Shown here one piece after another: positions 1 to 8,115 of a stretch of DNA of 64,000 nucleotides. The notes below the pieces were generated by a model, which saw only the letters and a list, made by a program, of their open reading frames with translations, searched no databases and was not told where the DNA came from. Made by a program: the position numbers and the translations under genes. Positions within the stretch are counted from its first letter, which is position 1, and every line of letters begins with the position of its first letter. Origin of the DNA: Flavobacteriales bacterium (GTDB lineage: Bacteria; Bacteroidota; Bacteroidia; Flavobacteriales_F; PHOS-HE28); NCBI GenBank assembly GCA_030584065.1, contig CP129489.1, forward strand, positions 1 through 64,000, in the 5' to 3' direction.

Positions 1-184
1 GAGTGAGTGGAAGGATCGCGCGCCATGCACGGATGGCGGGCCTTCGCAGGGCCTACCTGTGCATTTGCCGCCTGTCCCCCTCCGGGGCCAGGGCCATTGT
101 GAACAGGATCGTGAAAAACGTAGATCACGTGCTGCATCACACACCGGATGGGCCGATCCTATTTTTCGGGATGCACATGGCCCC

Positions 185-481
185 ATGCGAAAACCGAAGC
201 GAACGCGCGAAGCTGTCCGCCGGCCGCGCCCGGCACCTGTGATCACCGACCGCGAGCTGCAGGTGTGCCGCCTGCTCTGCGCCCCCGACGAGCCCGCCGT
301 GAAGGCCCTGCCCAGCGTGCTGGACCTCTCGGTGAAGACCGTGCAGACCCACCAGTACAAGCTGTACCGCAAGCTGGGGGTGCATACCCGCACGGGCATG
401 CTGCTCAAGGCCATCGGCCTGGGCCTCATCCAGTGCCCGTGCCGCGGCAGGGCCGGTGGACAAGGGGCCGATGGGCCTTAG
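185..481 (+). CDS. Small LuxR/GerE-type helix-turn-helix protein
   Basis: A 98-residue protein that is almost entirely a LuxR-family DNA-binding domain. After about 18 basic residues it reads ITDRELQVCRLL, then LDLSVKTVQTHQYKLYRKLG, then a hydrophobic end. This is the four-helix GerE fold, and SVKTVQTHQYKLYRKL is the recognition-helix region. There is no receiver or sensor domain, so it is either a stand-alone regulator or the DNA-binding half of a split system. The frame is open further upstream to 59, but the residues there are not protein-like and the ATG at 185 gives a sensible N-terminus. The C-terminal tail (CPCRGRAGG and on) is low complexity and may be poorly conserved. The target is unknown. 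The nearest downstream gene on the same strand is hsdR, about 880 bp away. Confidence 0.6.
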   Translation: MRKPKRTREAVRRPRPAPVITDRELQVCRLLCAPDEPAVKALPSVLDLSVKTVQTHQYKLYRKLGVHTRTGMLLKAIGLGLIQCPCRGRAGGQGADGP

Positions 482-850
482 GCCGCTGGCTGGCTTCTGG
501 TCATTGGCTTAGCGGCTTCCAGGCTTGTTGGCCGCCAGGCCACTGGCTGCGCCACCCGATCACCTTGCAACAGGGACCCTCAGCCCTGCAGGTTGGCCCT
601 TGCCCCAAGGCCTCAGGCTTTCAGGCCACTGGTTGAGCGGCCGCTGGGCCTTGAGCTTTCAGGCCAATGGCTAACAGGCCGCCCGGCCACTTGGCTGCGC
701 CACCTTCTGCCGTTAAGCCTTGGGTCTTGATCCTTGAAGCTTGCTCCATGGGCCTTGTACTGGCCGCCAGCGGCGGGGGGCTTGGGGGCTGATGGGCTCA
801 CAGGCCTATAGGCTGTCAGGCCATTGGCTTATTGGCCCATGGGCTTTTCA
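481..850. repeat. Degenerate palindromic GGCCAnTGGC repeat zone
   Basis: This non-coding stretch consists of many imperfect copies of a short GC-rich palindromic word of the form (C)AGGCCAnTGGCTTA followed by GGCCGCTGGGCCTT. Clear copies begin near 498, 536, 620, 639, 660, 683 and 817. A longer word ending TTGGCTGCGCCACC occurs near 542, 691 and again near 1254. The copies vary in sequence and spacing, so this is not a simple tandem repeat. It lies between the LuxR-type gene and the convergent Xre-type gene, and I see no convincing open reading frame in it. Confidence 0.55.
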
Positions 851-1076
851 CCCGCGGCGGCGGATAGGTGCTCAGGGCCTGCAGGTCCACGCCGTAGAAC
901 AGCGTCAACCGCATCGCCTCATCCATCAGCAGCACCGCACGGCCGTTCTCAAGGCGGCTCAGCCGGCTCACCGTCAGGCCGCATTCCGCGGCCACCACCG
1001 CCTGCGGGTACCCCCGCGCCTTGCGCAGGGCTGCCAGCCGTGTACCAATCTGCTTGTGGAGGCTTATATCCGGCAT
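816..1076 (-). CDS. Xre-family helix-turn-helix transcriptional regulator
   Basis: An 86-residue protein that is mostly one Xre/Cro-type HTH domain: IGTRLAALRKARGYPQAVVA, AECGLTVSRLSRLENGRAVL, and then a helix containing LFYGVDLQAL. The SRLSRLENG segment is the recognition helix with the hallmark LENG. It is the length of a single-domain regulator. It is transcribed away from the hsdR gene, whose start lies 288 bp away. That arrangement resembles the controller (C) proteins that set the timing of restriction-modification expression, but this role is inferred from position only. The ATG is chosen because it directly precedes the HTH, with no room for further domains. Confidence 0.8.
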   Translation of the reverse strand: MPDISLHKQIGTRLAALRKARGYPQAVVAAECGLTVSRLSRLENGRAVLLMDEAMRLTLFYGVDLQALSTYPPPRVKSPWANKPMA

Positions 1077-1169
1077 CGGGAATGATCGGTCCGTTGGCCG
1101 AAAATAGGCATGGCTCCCCGCTTACGCACCCAGGCGATAGTGGTTGCCCTGGGCTTGTCGAAAGGTGTA

Positions 1170-1275
1170 GAAGGGGCCGCTGGGCTTACAGGCAGCCGGA
1201 GGCGGAGCGGCATTGCGGTATGGAGGCCACTGGCTTCCTGGTCAACAGGTCTCTTGGCTGCGCCACCTATTAGCT
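1170..1275. repeat. Second patch of GGCC palindromic repeats
   Basis: The spacer between the Xre-type gene and hsdR holds further degenerate copies of the words seen at 481-850. GGCCGCTGGGCTTACAGGC begins near 1179, GGCCACTGGCTTCCTGGTC near 1224, and TTGGCTGCGCCACCTATT near 1254. Apart from this I see no gene in 1077-1364. Confidence 0.5.
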
Positions 1276-1364
1276 TCTGACCAAGGACCACGCACTCATG
1301 ATCCGTGCATTACCAAGTTACCGCGCCATGTTCTGACCAAGTGCGCGTGCTATTTTGAGCCCCC

Positions 1365-3899
1365 ATGTCGAAAGAGGCGCGTTCCCGCATCAAGATCAAC
1401 AAGCTGCTCGAGCAGGCTGGTTGGCGCTTCCTCGCCGATGAGAACGGTCCGGCGAACATCACGCTGGAGACCGGCGTGAGCATCACGCCCGAGTACATGG
1501 CCGAGCAGTTCGGCGACGACTTCGAGAAGACGAAGAAGGGGTTCATCGACTACCTGCTGGTGGATAGCGACGGCTATCCCGTGGCCCTCCTGGAAGCGAA
1601 GCGCGAAAGCATCCACCCGCTCAACGCCAAGGAACAGGCCCGGGAGTACGCAAATGCAGCCAAGGTCAAGTACGTCATTCTCAGCAACGGCAATCTGCAC
1701 TACCTGTGGGAGTTGGAGCGCGGCAACCCGCAGGTGATCAGCCGCTTTCCCACACCGGAGTCCCTGGGTGCCCTCAAGCAGTTCGCGCCGGACCGCGCAC
1801 AGCTGGTGCACGAGCCGGTGGACGTGGACTATATCGCCCTGAGCCAGCTGCCCGGCTATGCACGCCGCCCCGAGTGGTCCGACCCGGCGCTGAAGGGCGC
1901 TTTCATTGAGCAGAACAAGCTCCGCTTCCTACGGCCCTATCAACTGGAAGCGATCAAGGCCATTCAAAAGGCGGTGGGCGAAGGCAAGGACCGCTTCCTG
2001 TTCGAGATGGCCACCGGCACGGGCAAGACCCTCACCAGCGGTGCGCTCATCAAGCTCTTCCTGCGCACCGGCAACGCCCGGCGCGTGCTCTTCCTGGTGG
2101 ACCGGCTGGAGCTGGAGGACCAGGCCAAGCGCGCCTTCCTGCTGTACCTGAAGAACGACTACTCCGTGTGCGTATACAAGGAGGACCCTGGGAATTGGCG
2201 AACGGCGGAGGTGGTGGTGAGCACGGTGCAGACGCTCCTTGCCGGGAACAAGTACCGGGACCAGTTCGAGCCCACGGACTTCGACCTGCTCATCAGCGAC
2301 GAGGCCCACCGCAGCATCGGCGGCAACAGCCGGGCGGTCTTCGAGTATTTCCACGGGTACAAGCTCGGCCTCACCGCCACGCCGCGCGACTACTTGAAGG
2401 GTGTTGATGAAACGGACATCCAAGAGGACCCCCGGGCTTACGAGATGCGTCTGCTGAAGGACACCTACACCACCTTCGGCTGCGACGATGGCAGGCCTAC
2501 CTTCCGTTACTCTTTGCTCAATGGCGTTACCGATGGCTACCTGATCAACCCGGTCACCATCGATGCCCGCACGGAGATCACCACCAAGCTCCTGAGCGAG
2601 GAGGGGTATGCTGTGGTGAAGCGGGATAGTGAAGGCGGGGAGCATGAGGAGACCTTTGTGCACCGCGACTTCGAGAAGAAGTTCTTCAGCCCGGAGACGA
2701 ACGCCGAGTTCTGCAAGGCTTTCCTTGACCATGCCCTGACGGACCCCATCAATGGCGAACTGGGCAAGAGCATCGTGTTCTGCGTGAGCCAAAGCCACGC
2801 CCGCAAGGTCACCGAGATCCTCAACAAGATGGCCCACGCACGCTGGCCGGGCCGCTACCAGAGCGACTTCGCCGTGCAGGTGACCAGCCTGGTGCAGGCC
2901 GCGCAGCAGATGACGGTGAACTTCGCCAACAACGTGCTGCTCGGCAACAGTCCCGTGTTGACGGGCTACCGCACCAGCAAGGCCCGGGTGTGCGTCACCG
3001 TGGGCATGATGACCACCGGCTACGACTGCGAGGACCTGCTGAACGTGGTGCTTATGCGGCCCATCTTCAGCCCCAGCGATTTCGTGCAGATGAAGGGGCG
3101 CGGCACCCGCAAATGGACCTTCAGCCACAGCGAACGCGATGAACGGGGCAACACGGAGACCGTAAGCCGCCCCAAGGAGGCCTTCAAGCTCTTCGACTTC
3201 TTCGCCAACTGCGAGTACTTCGAGGAGAAGTTCAACTACGACGCCAAGCTCAGCGTGGTGGTTCCCAAAGATGAACCGGGCGCAGGCCGTGACTTCATCG
3301 GTGGCACGGGCAAGTATCACAAGCACCTCGCAGCCGACCCCATCACGTCCTTTGAATCGAAGGCCGTGGGCGCGCAAGGCATGAAGATCGATCGCGAGAT
3401 GTTCCGCGACCGTTTCGAGCAGCGCATCCACGCCGATGAGCAGGTGCGGCGCAACGTGCAGGCCGGCAACTGGGACCAAGTGCTGCACTACATCCAGACC
3501 GAGGTGCTGGACAAGCCCGAGGAGTTCTTCACGCTGGAGAAGCTGCGCAGGGCCTACACCGTGGACCGCAAGCTGAGCCTGCGCGAGGTGGTGGAGAAGA
3601 TCTTCGGCATCATCGCGCGCTTCAAGTTGAAGGATGAGCTACTGGAGGAGGAGTTCCAGAAGTTCGTAAGCATCCATCCTCCTGCCGAAGAGGAGAATAT
3701 CACCGCCCTCCGCCACTTCTTCAAGGCCTACGTGGTGGACCAGGACGTGCGCGAGATCGTGAAGCAGAAGACCTTCCAGCGGCTGGCCAATCACCCGGCC
3801 TTGACCATGGAGGAGTTCAAGGCCATTACACCGAACAGCCGCGCCTTGGTGCCGGACTACATTGATACCTACGTGCCGCTTGACCAGTTCGCGGCCTGA
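1365..3899 (+). CDS. hsdR: Type I restriction endonuclease subunit R (HsdR, EcoEI-like)
   Basis: This 844-residue protein is the motor and nuclease subunit of a type I restriction system. It would pump DNA past the complex after recognition of an unmethylated target and then cut it. The N-terminus holds the nuclease fold with D62 and the E77-x-K79 pair in LLEAKRE. A superfamily 2 helicase core follows, with Walker A MATGTGKT near residue 216, the DEAH box near 312 (LLISDEAHRS), the SAT-like segment GLTATP, and motif VI in QMKGRGTRK. The C-terminal third resembles the EcoEI R C-terminal domain that contacts the methylase. The length is normal for EcoEI-type HsdR. The methylase-specificity gene starts 14 bp after its stop, so they form one operon. 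It appears intact. The start is the ATG that directly precedes the nuclease domain. Confidence 0.9.
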   Translation: MSKEARSRIKINKLLEQAGWRFLADENGPANITLETGVSITPEYMAEQFGDDFEKTKKGFIDYLLVDSDGYPVALLEAKRESIHPLNAKEQAREYANAAKVKYVILSNGNLHYLWELERGNPQVISRFPTPESLGALKQFAPDRAQLVHEPVDVDYIALSQLPGYARRPEWSDPALKGAFIEQNKLRFLRPYQLEAIKAIQKAVGEGKDRFLFEMATGTGKTLTSGALIKLFLRTGNARRVLFLVDRLELEDQAKRAFLLYLKNDYSVCVYKEDPGNWRTAEVVVSTVQTLLAGNKYRDQFEPTDFDLLISDEAHRSIGGNSRAVFEYFHGYKLGLTATPRDYLKGVDETDIQEDPRAYEMRLLKDTYTTFGCDDGRPTFRYSLLNGVTDGYLINPVTIDARTEITTKLLSEEGYAVVKRDSEGGEHEETFVHRDFEKKFFSPETNAEFCKAFLDHALTDPINGELGKSIVFCVSQSHARKVTEILNKMAHARWPGRYQSDFAVQVTSLVQAAQQMTVNFANNVLLGNSPVLTGYRTSKARVCVTVGMMTTGYDCEDLLNVVLMRPIFSPSDFVQMKGRGTRKWTFSHSERDERGNTETVSRPKEAFKLFDFFANCEYFEEKFNYDAKLSVVVPKDEPGAGRDFIGGTGKYHKHLAADPITSFESKAVGAQGMKIDREMFRDRFEQRIHADEQVRRNVQAGNWDQVLHYIQTEVLDKPEEFFTLEKLRRAYTVDRKLSLREVVEKIFGIIARFKLKDELLEEEFQKFVSIHPPAEEENITALRHFFKAYVVDQDVREIVKQKTFQRLANHPALTMEEFKAITPNSRALVPDYIDTYVPLDQFAA

Positions 3900-3913
3900 C
3901 GACCTTCCTGTAA

Positions 3914-6900
3914 ATGCTCGACAGCATCACCAAACGCCGCATTGACGACTGCCGCGACATCCTCGTAGGCAAGGTGCCCGACCCCAAGAGCCAGATCGAC
4001 CAGATCACCGTGGCGCTGATCTACAAGTTCATGCACGACATGGACCAGGAGGCCGTGGAGCTGGGCGGCAGCCCCACCTTCTTCGCCGCGCACACCGTGG
4101 TGGTGAACGGCAAGAAGGAGGTGAAGGACTACACCCCATACGCCTGGCCCAACCTGATGGCCACGAACCTGGGCGGCGAGGACCGCGTGAAGCTCTACGC
4201 CGAAGCCTTGGAACGCATGCCCGAGAACCCCGGGCTGCCCCAGCTGTTCCGCGACATCTTCAAGAACACCTACCTGCCCTACCGCGACCCGGCCACCTTG
4301 CGGGAGTTCCTGAAGCGCATCAGTGAGTTCACCTACGACCACAGCGAGAAGCTGGGCGATGCCTTCGAGTACCTGCTCAGCATCATGGGCAGCCAGGGCG
4401 ATGCCGGGCAGTTCCGCACGCCGCGGCACCTGATCGACTTCATGACGGCGGTGATCGACCCGCAGAAGCACGAAACGATCATGGACCCCGCCTGCGGCAC
4501 GGCGGGTTTCCTCATCAGCGCCTACAAGCACATCCTGCGGCACAACAGCAGCAACCTCGCGGCCGATGACCCGCTGGCCTTCCAGCTGCACGGCGTGAAG
4601 CAGGAGGACCTCACCGTGAGCGCCAAGAAGTACGCCGGCGACAAGCTGAGCCCCGACGACCGCAAGCGGCTGGTGCGGAACATCGTGGGGTACGACATCG
4701 ACCCCGGCATGGTGAAGCTCGCGCTGGTGAACCTCTACCTGCACGGCTTCCCCGAGCCGCACATCTTCGAGTACGATACCCTCACCAGCACGGACCGCTG
4801 GGAGGAACGCTTTGATGTGGTGCTGGCCAACCCGCCCTTCATGAGCCCGAAGGGCGGCATCAAACCCCACGGCAAGTTCGGCATCCCCAGCACCCGCAGC
4901 GAGGTGCTCTTTGTGGACTACATCGCTGAGCACCTCAACCCCAACGGCCGCGCCCTGATCGTGGTGCCCGAGGGCATCATCTTCCAAAGTGGGAATGCCT
5001 ACAAGGCGCTACGCAAGAAGCTGGTGGATGAGCACTACCTGGTGGGCGTGTTGAGCGTGCCCGGCGGTGTGTTCAACCCCTACAGCGGGGTGAAGACCAG
5101 CTTGCTCTGGTTCGACCGCGCGCTGGCGCGCAAGACGGACAAGCTCCTCTTTGTGAAGGTGGAGAACGACGGCTTCGACCTGGGCGCGCAGCGCAGGCCC
5201 ATCGCGCAGAACGACCTACCGGAGGCCTTTGCGCTGATGACGGACTACAAGCGGGCGTTGGTGGAGGGGATGGAGTGGGAGGCGCCGAAGGGATGGGAGG
5301 CGAAGGCACTGCAGGTTGAGCGTGAACGAATCGGTGCGAATGCGGAATACAGCTTGAGCGGTGATCGATTCTTGCACGCTCCATCAATGGGGGCACATGA
5401 TGTTCGCATGGTGCCGCTTGGTGAACTTGCCGATCTTGAATACGGCTACACGGAATCTGCAAGTGATGCCGGCGATGTACGCTTCTTGCGTATCACCGAC
5501 ATCGATGAGCATGGGCGTCTTCGCGAAGACGGGGCGAAGTACATCACCTTGACGGATGCGTCGCGGGACTACTTGGTGAAGAAGGACGACCTTCTTGTTG
5601 CGCGAACAGGTGCGACCTATGGAAAGACATTGCTCATTGAGAAGGATGCTGATGCGGTGTTTGCGTCATACTTGATCCGCATCCGATTGAAAGCGAAGGA
5701 TGTTCTTCCGAAGTACTACTGGCTCTTTACACAAACGGACGAGTACAAGAGACAGGCTGCGCGACTTGCCACTGGCGGTGGACAGCCACAATTCAATGGC
5801 GGTGCCTTGAAACAGCTCCAGATCCCCCTCCCCCCGCTCGCCGAGCAGGAAGCCTTGGTGGCGGAGGTGGAGGCCTACCAGAAGGTGATCGACGGGGCGC
5901 GGCAGGTGGTCGCCCACTACAAGCCGCGCATCACCATCGATCCGAGCTGGGAGATGGTGGAGTTGGGGGAGGTCGTGCAGGAAGCGCAGTATGGCCTGTC
6001 TGAAAAGATGAACACCGATGGGAAAGGCTGGAAGTGTTTCCGCATGAGTGAGATCCAAGGTGGTCTGGCAGTCGATACTGGGGAAATGAAATGTGCGGAT
6101 ATCAGTGAACAGGACCTCCTGAAGTACAGGCTTTACCCTGGCGACATCCTGTTCAACAGGACGAACAGCTATGAGCACGTCGGCAAGACAGGCATCTTTG
6201 AGTTGCAAGGTGATTATGTATTCGCGTCCTATCTCGTTCGACTTAAGATGAAGGATGGCGTAAACCCTTGGTTCATCAACTACGTGGTCAACACCGATTC
6301 GTTCCAAGCGGATCTGAAGCGATTCGTGAGTAGAGCGATCGGCCAAGCGAACATCAACGTGAGGTCACTTCAGACTTGCTTGGTACCCCTTCCCCCCCTC
6401 GGCGAGCAGGAGCGCATCGTAGCGGCCTTGGAGGAGGAGCGGCGCATGGTAGAGGGCTGCCACGCGCTGATCAAGCGGATGGAGGCGAAGGTGCGGGAGC
6501 GGGTGGCGCGGGTGTGGTCGTCTTCGCCAACGGCCTCGGCAGCCGATGGGGATGGCGGATCGGATGATCAAAGGGTCCAGGGTTCAGAACATACAAAGCC
6601 GGGGCAGGGGCACAGTGGTACTGCGGTGCCTCCGATGAACTACAACGCGCCGGACATGCAGCTGAACGCTGCGGCCGAGCCACCGTCGGCGAACGGTACA
6701 GCACATCCCACAGAGCGCAGGAAGCCGGGCCGCCCGCCCAAGGGGGATGCCACCACCGCGCAGGCCCAGGAAGCCATTGCCACCTACCTCAGTACGCACC
6801 CGGGTTGGCATGGCAAAAGCGGGGTGCTGGAAGCCACCGGCGTGGATGCCGCCAACTGGAACGCGGCGATCAGTGCGCTGCTGGAGAGCGGGAAGGTGGA

Positions 6901-6943
6901 ACGGCAGGGGGAGAAGAGGGGGGCACGGTATAGGGGGAGGTGA
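3914..6943 (+). CDS. hsdM: Fused type I methyltransferase-specificity protein (HsdM-HsdS)
   Basis: One uninterrupted 1009-residue polypeptide carries both the modification and specificity functions. Residues 1 to about 460 are an HsdM-type N6-adenine methylase with SAM-binding motif I DPACGTAGFL near 190 and catalytic NPPF near 305. Residues about 495-665 and 675-845 are two target recognition domains, each followed by the conserved HsdS spacer (IPLPPLAEQEALV and VPLPPLGEQERIV). These define the two halves of a bipartite target. A tail of about 130 residues is unusual: a low-complexity linker, an AT-hook-like RRKPGRPPKG near 933-942, then a small segment (HPGWHGKSGVLEATGV and on) resembling a winged-helix module. 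In most type I systems M and S are separate genes. Base composition drops inside the recognition domains, suggesting that they were exchanged. The partner is HsdR immediately upstream. Confidence 0.88.
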   Translation: MLDSITKRRIDDCRDILVGKVPDPKSQIDQITVALIYKFMHDMDQEAVELGGSPTFFAAHTVVVNGKKEVKDYTPYAWPNLMATNLGGEDRVKLYAEALERMPENPGLPQLFRDIFKNTYLPYRDPATLREFLKRISEFTYDHSEKLGDAFEYLLSIMGSQGDAGQFRTPRHLIDFMTAVIDPQKHETIMDPACGTAGFLISAYKHILRHNSSNLAADDPLAFQLHGVKQEDLTVSAKKYAGDKLSPDDRKRLVRNIVGYDIDPGMVKLALVNLYLHGFPEPHIFEYDTLTSTDRWEERFDVVLANPPFMSPKGGIKPHGKFGIPSTRSEVLFVDYIAEHLNPNGRALIVVPEGIIFQSGNAYKALRKKLVDEHYLVGVLSVPGGVFNPYSGVKTSLLWFDRALARKTDKLLFVKVENDGFDLGAQRRPIAQNDLPEAFALMTDYKRALVEGMEWEAPKGWEAKALQVERERIGANAEYSLSGDRFLHAPSMGAHDVRMVPLGELADLEYGYTESASDAGDVRFLRITDIDEHGRLREDGAKYITLTDASRDYLVKKDDLLVARTGATYGKTLLIEKDADAVFASYLIRIRLKAKDVLPKYYWLFTQTDEYKRQAARLATGGGQPQFNGGALKQLQIPLPPLAEQEALVAEVEAYQKVIDGARQVVAHYKPRITIDPSWEMVELGEVVQEAQYGLSEKMNTDGKGWKCFRMSEIQGGLAVDTGEMKCADISEQDLLKYRLYPGDILFNRTNSYEHVGKTGIFELQGDYVFASYLVRLKMKDGVNPWFINYVVNTDSFQADLKRFVSRAIGQANINVRSLQTCLVPLPPLGEQERIVAALEEERRMVEGCHALIKRMEAKVRERVARVWSSSPTASAADGDGGSDDQRVQGSEHTKPGQGHSGTAVPPMNYNAPDMQLNAAAEPPSANGTAHPTERRKPGRPPKGDATTAQAQEAIATYLSTHPGWHGKSGVLEATGVDAANWNAAISALLESGKVERQGEKRGARYRGR

Positions 6944-6985
6944 GGGAATGATGCGGTTCTCTCGTTAACCACAAGGTTGTCAACC

Positions 6986-7777
6986 ATGCGCATTGCCTAC
7001 TATGATGAAGCTGGGGATGACGGGGTGCCGGGCTCCAGTCCTGTCTTCGTGCTGGGCAGCATGTACATGCATTACCTGCACTGGCAGGGCAACTATGAAC
7101 GGGTCCAGCGCTTTCGTGGGCATTTGAGGGAACGCTACAAGTTTCCCGTGAAGCTGGAGATCCACAGCAAGGAGTTGCTGCTCAACAAGAACCCGTACCG
7201 CCATTTCGGGATCTCGGACGACGATCGGGTGGCGATCATCGGTGAGTGCTGCGACCTGATCGCTTCGTTGGATGCACGGCTGATGAACGTGGCCATCGTA
7301 AAGGCCCATATCCGCAATGGGGATTACCCCGTGCTGGACAATGCGGTCACCTATTCGGTGCAGCGCATCGAGAATGACCTCCGCGTGAAGTTCAATCCGA
7401 ACGAGCGCTTTCTGATCATCACGGACAATGGCCGCGTAGGCAAGATGCGGGCGACCACAAGGCGGATCCAACGGATCAACTTCATTCCTTCCAAGTTCGC
7501 TCAGGGATCATACCGGCAGGAGATCAGGACGCTGATCGAGGATCCCCTGCCCAAGGACTCCAAGGAGTCGCACTTCATCCAATTGGTGGATGTGGTGAGC
7601 AACATCGTGTACCTCTATGTCCTCTCTTCCCAAGGCGTGGGTGCCTTCCCGAACCGGATGCCCAAGACGGTGACCGCCGAGAAGGTGCGGGAATGGATGG
7701 ATCGCTTGGCACCTGTACTGAACACCAAGGCCAGTACATCGGACGCATACGGCGTTGTGATGTACCCGAAGCCTTGA
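6986..7777 (+). CDS. DUF3800 domain-containing protein
   Basis: A 263-residue protein of the DUF3800 family. It has the family landmarks YYDEAGDDG at the N-terminus, EIHSKELL near residue 55, a central FLIITDNGR strand, and SHFIQLVDVVS near the C-terminus. The conserved acidic residues in these segments suggest an RNase H-like fold, but no activity has been settled for the family as far as I know. It starts 42 bp after the fused methylase-specificity gene on the same strand and is probably co-transcribed with it. That puts it in a defence context. An in-frame TTG at 6977 would add three residues. The ATG at 6986 is preferred because family members begin right before the YxDExG motif. Base composition is lower in GC than the housekeeping genes further on. 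Confidence 0.82.
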   Translation: MRIAYYDEAGDDGVPGSSPVFVLGSMYMHYLHWQGNYERVQRFRGHLRERYKFPVKLEIHSKELLLNKNPYRHFGISDDDRVAIIGECCDLIASLDARLMNVAIVKAHIRNGDYPVLDNAVTYSVQRIENDLRVKFNPNERFLIITDNGRVGKMRATTRRIQRINFIPSKFAQGSYRQEIRTLIEDPLPKDSKESHFIQLVDVVSNIVYLYVLSSQGVGAFPNRMPKTVTAEKVREWMDRLAPVLNTKASTSDAYGVVMYPKP

Positions 7778-7784
7778 AAAGAAA

Positions 7785-7805
7785 AGGTGGGCACAAGGCC
7801 CACCT
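7785..7805 (+). terminator. Hairpin after the DUF3800 gene
   Basis: A perfect 8-bp inverted repeat, AGGTGGGC and GCCCACCT, with a 5-base loop lies 8 bases after the DUF3800 stop codon. There is no run of T after it, so it is either a weak intrinsic terminator or a 3'-end stabilising hairpin for the restriction operon mRNA. Confidence 0.5.
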
Positions 7806-8115
7806 GGAACACCACCTACGGCGCATTCGCGCTTTCAGTGGTTCGAGGCAAAGTTAAGGCAAGCTGCTTGGCCGCGGCACAATTTTCGGGTCCTTCCAAT
7901 AGTGTTATGAACCTAGTTGCTCACCACGGCCCGGCTTGATGTTCACCTCAGACCACCGCAGGCTCCCCCGCAGGGGACCCTGCCCGAAGCCTGTCCTCGT
8001 GCCCTCATCCCCTCGCTGAACCTCCGGTAGCCGAACCTCAGCCCACCACCGCCTCCCGCTCCCTCTATACCATATATACTGTCCGCACTCACCCCGGTGC
8101 CGGCCCCAAGCCCCC
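7806..8115. other. Intergenic region with no recognised gene
   Basis: About 310 bases between the restriction operon and the repeat array. Frames are open on the minus strand, but their translations are low complexity and continue through the array, so I do not call a gene. The most notable feature is an AT-rich, partly palindromic word TATACCATATATAC near 8066-8079, which stands out against the GC-rich background and could be a promoter or a protein site. Confidence 0.35.

Noticed and set aside
3-242. 79-codon frame at the left edge
   Set aside because: No recognisable protein pattern. It overlaps the start of the LuxR-type gene in another frame.
1064-1291. Small minus-strand frame between the Xre gene and hsdR
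   Set aside because: It overlaps the start of the Xre gene and the palindromic repeat patch and has no domain-like pattern.
1929-3488. Long open frame antisense to hsdR (519 codons)
   Set aside because: The GC-rich codon bias of hsdR leaves the complementary frame open. The translation is rich in H, A, G, V and L without domain features.
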